NCBI RefSeq assembly: GCF_037975245.1
Contig: NC_092563.1
Span: 23,592,960-23,656,959, forward strand
DNA length: 64,000 nt
Direction: 5' to 3'
Source of the DNA: Apostichopus japonicus
Taxonomy: Eukaryota > Echinodermata > Holothuroidea > Aspidochirotida > Stichopodidae
The notes below the pieces were generated by a model that searched no databases, had not been told where the DNA came from, and saw nothing but the letters and a program-made list of their open reading frames with translations. Shown piece by piece: positions 58,008 through 64,000 of this stretch; positions within the stretch are counted from its first letter, which is position 1, and every line of letters starts with the position of its first letter. The position numbers and the translations under genes are program-made.

Positions 58008-61000
58008 ATAATAATAATAATTATAAATACTACTTATAAAGCGCCTCCCAAAAATCTCGAAGCGCTGTACAGTGAAAAGAAAGTCAAAAACAGATAAACC
58101 AGGCTAGAAACCAAAAGATGCAAACTCAACAAGATACGAAATACAATATACAGAAAAACAGCTAAGAGGATAAGACTATAGTAACCTACAAAAATAAATC
58201 AGGCTAAAAAGCAAACTAGTAACCATATAAAAAGAAGGAAATACTGTGACAGTTAAAACAGCTAAAAAGGTAAGTTTTCAAATCTTTCTTAAAACGGTTA
58301 AGATGAGGTGCTTCACGAAGGTCCCAAGGCAAATTGTTCCAGACTTCGGGAGCTGCAGCGCTGAAACATCTGTCTCCGTAGAATTTAGTGTTGCACCTGC
58401 GAGGACGACAAAGGAGGGTTTCGGACGACGAGCGGAGACGACGTTGTGGTGAGTAGGAAGCGACAAGGTCCGTCAGATAACTTGGGGCCATACCGTGAAT
58501 AGCTTTGAAGGCAAGAAGGGCAACTTTGTAACGAATGCGAAGATGGAGGGGCAGCCAGTGCAGATCACGGAGGATTGGAGTAATATGGTCGTGCTTCTTG
58601 GAACGTGTGACAAGACGGGCGGCCGAGTTCTGAATGAGCTGAAGTTTGGAAAGTTCAGTGGATGGAATGCCGTACAGGAGGCTGTTGCAGTAGTCCAAGC
58701 GGGACGTAATGAATGCATGGACGAGTCGTTCGGTAGATTTGTGGTCAAGGTATTTGGCGAGTTGTCCGATCTTGTATAATGCGAATGAAGCTGCGGAGGC
58801 GGTGTTCTTTACATGATGTTTCATGTTGAGGTTACAATCAACGATGACTCCGAGGCTCTTAGCTTTCAATACAGTGTCAACGAATGAATCATCAACTGCA
58901 ATTTTAGGTGATGTTGGGCACTTCAGGAATTTCGAAGAGATATGCAGGACCTCTGTTTTAGAGTCATTGATCATTAATTTGTTCTGTATGCTCCAGGACT
59001 TAATGTCACGTATGCAGGACTCCAGACGAGATATCGAAATTTCACGGTTACCAGGACTTAAGGTAAGATACAGTTGGGTATCGTCAGTGTAGGACATATA
59101 ATCTATACCATGAGCGGAGACGATGTCCCCAAGTGGAGCAACATACATGGCAAAAATGGATGGTCCCAGTACGGAGCCTTGTGGCACACCGTCATTGAGG
59201 TTACGCGGGATCGAGTGGGCTCCTCTTATATTTACAGAAAAACTGCGGCCCCTCAAATAGGATTCGAACCACTTCCGAGCTGTGGCAAGAATACCGTAGC
59301 GGTTCTGAAGACGTTCAAGTATGATGTCGTGATCGATTGTATCGAAGGCCGCAGAGAAATCCAATAAAACCAGCACAGCTTCTTGACAATGATCGACAGC
59401 TTCCAAGAGATCGTTCTGTATACGAAGCATAGCTGTCTCAGTGCTGTGGTGCTTACGGTACGCGGATTGTTTCGGAGCATGCAAACCCTCCCGTTGGAGG
59501 TAATCATTGATTTGGGCAGCGGCTGCTCGCTCTATAGTCTTAAAGATGAACTTCAGGTTCGAAATTGGACGGTAATTCTGCTGGTTGTTTTTATTCAAGT
59601 TTGTCTTCTTCAGAATGGGAACAACTTGAGCAGATTTCAAAGATTCCGGGATAACTCCAGTTGAAAGTGAGTAATTGACGATGCTCGTAATGTGTGGAAG
59701 CAGAGGATCCAAACATGACTTTAGAACGTCCATAGGAATTGGGTCCAGAGAACAGGACGAAGAAGGCGATTTCATTATGAGCTTCCGAACTCTCTCATCG
59801 TCCACATGTTCAAATGAAGTAAACGTGCTTTCACAATGAGCAGACACATTCACAGAAATATCCAGTGGCGTAAGGTTGTCAAGTTTGTAACGGAGATTGC
59901 GGACTTTGTCATTAAAGAGCGCAGCAAATTCCTCAGCAAGTGATGCGTCCGAGACATGATCAGGTAAGGTATGAGAGCTAGATGGTTTGCACATGCTATC
60001 AATAAGCTGAAATAATTGCCGGTCACTGCAATTTTCGATTTGATCCCGATGATAATTTTGTTTGGCTCTGTCGGGCAAATTACGATAAAGCTCACATTTC
60101 TCGAAGTACAACTGTCTGTCGATCATTGAGCCAGATTTCATCATTCTTCTTTCCAGCCTCCTTCTTTGCTGTTTAGCCTGTTGTAGCTCATCGCTATACC
60201 ACGGTGCGTGCGGACGGAGGGTTATTGTGCGGTGCTTCAGAGGGGCATGTTCATCCAGAAGGTGACGAAGACCGGTATCGTAACGTTCCCCAAGATCAGA
60301 AATTGGCCCGGATGAAAGAGGCAGATCAGCAATGTCCCTCTTGAACTCAGAAATATCAATTGCTTTCAAATTACGTGAGTCCGTCTCGACCTTAACAGCA
60401 GACGGTTGAGTGATATTAAGAACGCATTTAACTGGAGAGTGATCAGAGGGCATTCCAGTGAGAACAGAGACCTGGGAGACAAGTGGTGTTGTTTTCCGTG
60501 AGATGATGAGGTCCAGCGTATGACCGTGACGGTGAGTACTGCTCGGTTCATCAACGTGTTGTTGGAATCCAGCTGAATCAAGCAACTCCAAGAAGAAGGC
60601 AGCATCCTGGTTTAAGGGATCATCCATATGGAAGTTAAAGTCACCAGTTATGACGATATAGCCGGGGTGTGTCGCGAGGGTCTCAAGTAGAGATGAAAAT
60701 TCCTCGAAGAATAATTTACATGTCAGCTTGTTCTTTCGAGATGGTGGCGGGCGGTAAATAGTGAGAATTCTCACTACAGATGTCCGACTGGTGAAATTGC
60801 TGTCCATGTATTCGAATGAGCAGTAGTTATCAATTGTGTTAGCATTGACTTTGAATCCTTTATGAGATAAAAGACACACACCACCACCTTTCCTGTGCTG
60901 ACGAGGACGATGTTGGATATTAAAATGAGGCAAGGCGTTTTGTAAGTCCGCTATGGTACGATCATCCCGTTGATCACCGTTCAGCCAGGATTTCGTTATC

Positions 61001-61732
61001 GTGAGAATATCAAACTTTTCCTCAATAATGAGATCAGTGATGGAGGATATCTTGGACTTCATCGAACCGGCGTTCCATGTGGCAAGCGACGCCTTTGGGC
61101 CAGTTTTGTTTACATCGCGTAGCGTTGGAGATAGTAAAATCCGAACAGAAGTAAGATTATAAAAAGACACACCACGAACAGAATGTCTCCGCATTGGGTC
61201 CCTTTGAGATAAAACTGTATGAATAGGGGATTTTCTGCCTTGCAGACCACCATGACATCCCCTCTTTGTCTTCCGAGCAATGTTTAATTCTTTCAGGCGG
61301 TCCCAATCGGTTGGTGTGAATGGCCGTCGATCAATCGGATTAGCCGAGCTATTCCTTAGATTCAATAGCACGTCTCTGGTGTAAGTCAGCCTTGCCATCA
61401 TGACAAGTATCATGAACACAGCACATGCGCAGTGCACTAAACAACGTGTGTTAAAGGCATGCATGTAGGCTGTATGAGAATGAACAGTATAGGCTAAGTG
61501 ATAGGCTCCGTTCACTATGTCCAATAAAAATGATAAAACGATGAAATCGAATTAAAACAAATCTACCAACCTAAAATGACTGACGGCTCTCAAAAAGTAC
61601 ACGAACAGTACTTACAATAAGATGTTAATAGTCCGAAACGGAGTGAAAGTCCAAAAGTGTGGAAAAACGAAAGGTATGAAACACTGAAATTGCTAGCGAT
61701 ATGCAGCCACGAGGGCGTACTTAACTTACTGA
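58008..61732 (-). mobile_element. Near full-length CR1/L2-like LINE
   Basis: It comprises a 5' leader (to about 61732), one long ORF (61524-58216), and a short 3' end with GCGCTTTATAAGTAG and an ATT-type tail near 58010-58030 in place of poly(A). Tails of this kind are usual in the CR1/L2 group. CTAGTTA occurs exactly next to both proposed ends (58001-58007 and 61733-61739), a candidate 7-bp target duplication that could be chance. The element is in the same orientation as Piezo and sits in the intron upstream of e1. Confidence 0.8.
58216..61524 (-). CDS. LINE polyprotein: APE-type endonuclease and reverse transcriptase
   Basis: 1102 codons without a break. The likely true start is Met43 (61398), which opens MARLTYTRDVLLNLRN, typical of such ORFs. 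The endonuclease spans about residues 145-370: NAGS, the motif TITKSWL (175-181), YRPP (257-260), GDFN (294-297) and SDHSP (360-364). The reverse transcriptase spans about 620-900: NYRPISNLKF, FSAAFDTIDH (723-732), GVPQGSVLGP (779-788) and active-site YTDD (812-815). The C-terminal part has LHWLPLHLRIRYKVAL and VWNNLPWDLR. The enzyme nicks target DNA and copies the element RNA there. The endonuclease Glu of the TES/TETWL motif is Lys178 (AAA at 60991-60993), which should disable nicking. YTDD in place of the common YADD keeps both Asp. Confidence 0.93.
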   Translation of the reverse strand: MDIVNGAYHLAYTVHSHTAYMHAFNTRCLVHCACAVFMILVMMARLTYTRDVLLNLRNSSANPIDRRPFTPTDWDRLKELNIARKTKRGCHGGLQGRKSPIHTVLSQRDPMRRHSVRGVSFYNLTSVRILLSPTLRDVNKTGPKASLATWNAGSMKSKISSITDLIIEEKFDILTITKSWLNGDQRDDRTIADLQNALPHFNIQHRPRQHRKGGGVCLLSHKGFKVNANTIDNYCSFEYMDSNFTSRTSVVRILTIYRPPPSRKNKLTCKLFFEEFSSLLETLATHPGYIVITGDFNFHMDDPLNQDAAFFLELLDSAGFQQHVDEPSSTHRHGHTLDLIISRKTTPLVSQVSVLTGMPSDHSPVKCVLNITQPSAVKVETDSRNLKAIDISEFKRDIADLPLSSGPISDLGERYDTGLRHLLDEHAPLKHRTITLRPHAPWYSDELQQAKQQRRRLERRMMKSGSMIDRQLYFEKCELYRNLPDRAKQNYHRDQIENCSDRQLFQLIDSMCKPSSSHTLPDHVSDASLAEEFAALFNDKVRNLRYKLDNLTPLDISVNVSAHCESTFTSFEHVDDERVRKLIMKSPSSSCSLDPIPMDVLKSCLDPLLPHITSIVNYSLSTGVIPESLKSAQVVPILKKTNLNKNNQQNYRPISNLKFIFKTIERAAAAQINDYLQREGLHAPKQSAYRKHHSTETAMLRIQNDLLEAVDHCQEAVLVLLDFSAAFDTIDHDIILERLQNRYGILATARKWFESYLRGRSFSVNIRGAHSIPRNLNDGVPQGSVLGPSIFAMYVAPLGDIVSAHGIDYMSYTDDTQLYLTLSPGNREISISRLESCIRDIKSWSIQNKLMINDSKTEVLHISSKFLKCPTSPKIAVDDSFVDTVLKAKSLGVIVDCNLNMKHHVKNTASAASFALYKIGQLAKYLDHKSTERLVHAFITSRLDYCNSLLYGIPSTELSKLQLIQNSAARLVTRSKKHDHITPILRDLHWLPLHLRIRYKVALLAFKAIHGMAPSYLTDLVASYSPQRRLRSSSETLLCRPRRCNTKFYGDRCFSAAAPEVWNNLPWDLREAPHLNRFKKDLKTYLFSCFNCHSISFFLYGY

Positions 61733-61774
61733 CTAGTTACTGACTACTACCAAATTATACCTGTATGTAATTAC

Positions 61775-62809
61775 TAGTGTTTGCACGGGTTATCCGGGTA
61801 CCCGGGTACCCGCCCGACGTGATACTACCCGGTTCCTAATTTATTACCCGAATCCTAAGCAAAGTGTGATTTAAAAAAAAAAAATTGGCAAACCGACGGT
61901 TAGGCAGATTTCCCATTGACTTAGTGTGGTGTTAGACAACAATGTGGTCGAAGATAACAGCAATAACGAAAGCTTTCCATAGATATCTTATAACTGCGTC
62001 ACAATTTCAGCTAATAAACAGATGGCTAGGCTAGACTACCCCCATTGACTTAGTGTGGTGTTAGGCAACCATGTGGTCGAACGTAACAGCAATAACGAAA
62101 GTATTCCATGGATGTCTTATAACTGCGTCACAACTCCAGCAAATAAACAGATGGTTAGGCTTAGCTAGATTTTTCATTGACTTAGTGTGGTGTTAGGCTA
62201 CCATGTGGAAGAAATTATTATTTATTCATTCGTTTATTTCAAAGAAGGAAAGGCTGACAAGGAATTTTACGCGATGTTTATGGATTATAGACGGGATAAC
62301 TAAAAAATAGTAATCGCAAGTGGCTTTTTACTAATCGTTTATTCTAAATGCGATCAAATTGCGCGAATCGCGCAATCTCGCGGCTAATGCGAACCCTGGG
62401 CCTGCATAATAGATAGTAGTAGTATTAAAAACTGTTTAAGAGCTAAATTGGATATTTATATGGTTTGATCCAATAGACGTGCACGAGCTAGCATAAGCAG
62501 CGGCGGCAGTACGATGTTAGTAGTAATGCTAATTATAATTAAATTATTTATTTATTAACAAGTTAATGGAAGAAACAGAAGCAAATAAAAATGATTGAGG
62601 GAGGTTTTATACCTTATCTTACACCTACGTATTTGAACATGAAAACATTGTCAGTAGAGAATATAATGCATTTATTACAGCATCCAATATGTAATGTCTT
62701 GGAAATCGTGATACACGAGGGTAAACAATTTTTTCCGGGTACCCGGATACCCGACGGGTAACGGCCCTCGGGTACCCGGTTCCCGATTTTTGGACCCGTG
62801 TAAACACTA
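61775..62809. mobile_element. hAT-type non-autonomous element with perfect 8-bp target duplication
   Basis: 1035 bp. Ends TAGTGTTTGCACGGG and (reverse complement of the right end) TAGTGTTTACACGGG, flanked by GTAATTAC at 61767-61774 and 62810-62817. Both subterminal regions carry GGGTACCCGG palindromes. No transposase frame is present. It lies about 40 bp beyond the LINE. Confidence 0.88.
61912..62205. repeat. Internal tandem repeat of the hAT-type element, period about 130 bp
   Basis: CATTGACTTAGTGTGGTGTT occurs at 61914, 62043 and about 62174, followed by ACAGCAATAACGAAAG and CTTATAACTGCGTCACAA in the first two units. The third unit is cut short. Confidence 0.88.
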
Positions 62810-62817
62810 GTAATTAC

Positions 62818-64000
62818 TATATATTGAACATTTAATTTGTATTTATGTATATGTGTTTATATATATATATATATATATTTTTTTTTCTTTCTTTCTTCAG
62901 GGAGTCTTCCACATTGTTAAGCTTTTAAGCTTTATGGAAGACTTCCCTCCACTTTGTACTTTTGTGACAAAGAAAAAAAAAAAAAAAAAAAAATATTGGA
63001 ATGTACAAATTTCATGTCCATCACCACAACATAACAGACATACAGTACTGATTTCGCTTAACTCCCGTTGAAAAAAAAAATCAACGATCGATAACAAAAG
63101 TTGAAAATCGTTGAAAATCAATTAAAAACGAATAATTTCATTGACAAGATTTAGACTACTGCGGGCACGGTTGTCAACAAAGTTTCAACGAAATTTCCAC
63201 AAACGTTATCGCGATCAAAAACCGCCAAGGCAATTCTAGACATATCAAGGTTGTGACTTGCGTTGAATCCTTAGTGTAACTACAGCCGTTTTCAGACTAC
63301 ACCAGAAGTTGCCGAGGAATATTACAAACGTTGCAAAAGTTTGATTGTATATAAGACAGAGTTAGTTCTGTACTAGGTGTTTGAAAAATGATTTGGCTAG
63401 GATAATAAAAACTAGTCTTGGTCGATCGTAACAAGCACATTCTACGACTCTTAAGTTATAGGCTAGTATTAAACTAAGATAAGTTTAAGTTAACTCACCA
63501 AGGAACGCAGTGTCAGAAAAACAAGAAGAAAAAAATATCAACAATGAAACAGTCGTAGCTGGATATGAAAGAGATCTTTATTCCCAATAAATTCCTGTGT
63601 TACTTGACGTACTACAGTACCGTTTACTACAGAACCGCACTCTCAAACTTTTCTGCATTCCGTCCAAAAAACCTCCCCCGGCTTCAATGCACGCAAAAAA
63701 ACAACAAAAAAACTGTTATTTTCCCCCTAACCCGTTACTGTATTAAGTTGCCTGCGAATGCAGATGGACTGCCCTGGTAATTAAGGTCGCAGCCTGGGTC
63801 TGGGCCACCTATAGTATGCTGCTTACATGTGCATTCCCTACCCTGGATATCCCCACCACCAAACTTTCTTGAGAGGCTTAGTCCAATCATAAACCTGGCT
63901 TTGTCAAATTCACGCCTACCATATGTTAATTAGCATAGTATTTATCTTCGTGGGGGTTTAGCACTGCAGAACCTTTGGCTGGCTGCCTCTAGAAGCAAAC
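62818..64000. other. Piezo intron (presumed), right edge of window
   Basis: A TA microsatellite at 62861-62878 and an A run at 62970-62992. A donor-like site near 63498 on the minus strand lacks an acceptor. No Piezo exon is recognised. Confidence 0.45.

Noticed and set aside
58246-59664. Several + strand frames of 68-97 codons
   Set aside because: Shadows of the LINE ORF on the opposite strand.
63480-63535. Minus-strand donor GTGAGT at about 63498 preceded by open sequence
   Set aside because: No AG lies between the pyrimidine tract and the donor, so no exon can be formed, and no Piezo motif is seen.

Overview
The window looks like animal nuclear DNA. It is AT-rich and intron-dense, with GT-AG splicing, and it holds parts of two split genes plus many repeats. 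Nothing bacterial or viral-like was found. The Piezo protein, a receptor-type tyrosine phosphatase, CR1/L2-like LINEs, hAT-type MITEs and a U2 snRNA-headed repeat suit an invertebrate such as an echinoderm or other marine deuterostome. That placement is an inference and is not firm.

Region 1 (398-10726, + strand) holds the last six coding exons of a receptor-type protein tyrosine phosphatase. They keep one reading frame and encode the membrane-distal (D2) catalytic fold. The fold looks dead: the WPD loop reads TPT and the signature reads CCKLGTGKTG. Its introns carry nested hAT-like MITEs (3.4-5.5 kb, one with a perfect 8-bp target duplication) and a tandem array of a structured repeat whose first 40 or so bases copy the 5' end of U2 snRNA (6.93-7.49 kb).

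Region 2 (10.7-19.6 kb) lies between two convergent genes. It holds a 1.7-kb, 31-bp minisatellite with a 310-bp higher-order repeat, a second hAT MITE with a perfect 8-bp target duplication, and several diverged tandem repeats.

Region 3 (19657-57968, - strand) is the 3' half of a Piezo mechanosensitive channel gene: 26 exons, all phase-compatible, 1241 residues from the last THU7-like helix and beam to the stop. Its introns are littered with tandem repeats. The exon for one intracellular loop encodes a very lysine-rich tract.

Region 4 (56.8-64 kb) is an insertion hot spot in Piezo introns. It holds a decayed CR1/L2-like 3' fragment, an antisense fragment of another LINE, and a nearly full-length LINE with an unbroken 1102-codon ORF but a Glu-to-Lys change in the endonuclease. 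The 3' end of that LINE sits about 38 bp from a Piezo splice acceptor. A 1035-bp hAT-like element with a perfect 8-bp target duplication lies right behind it. The N-terminal Piezo exons lie beyond the window.
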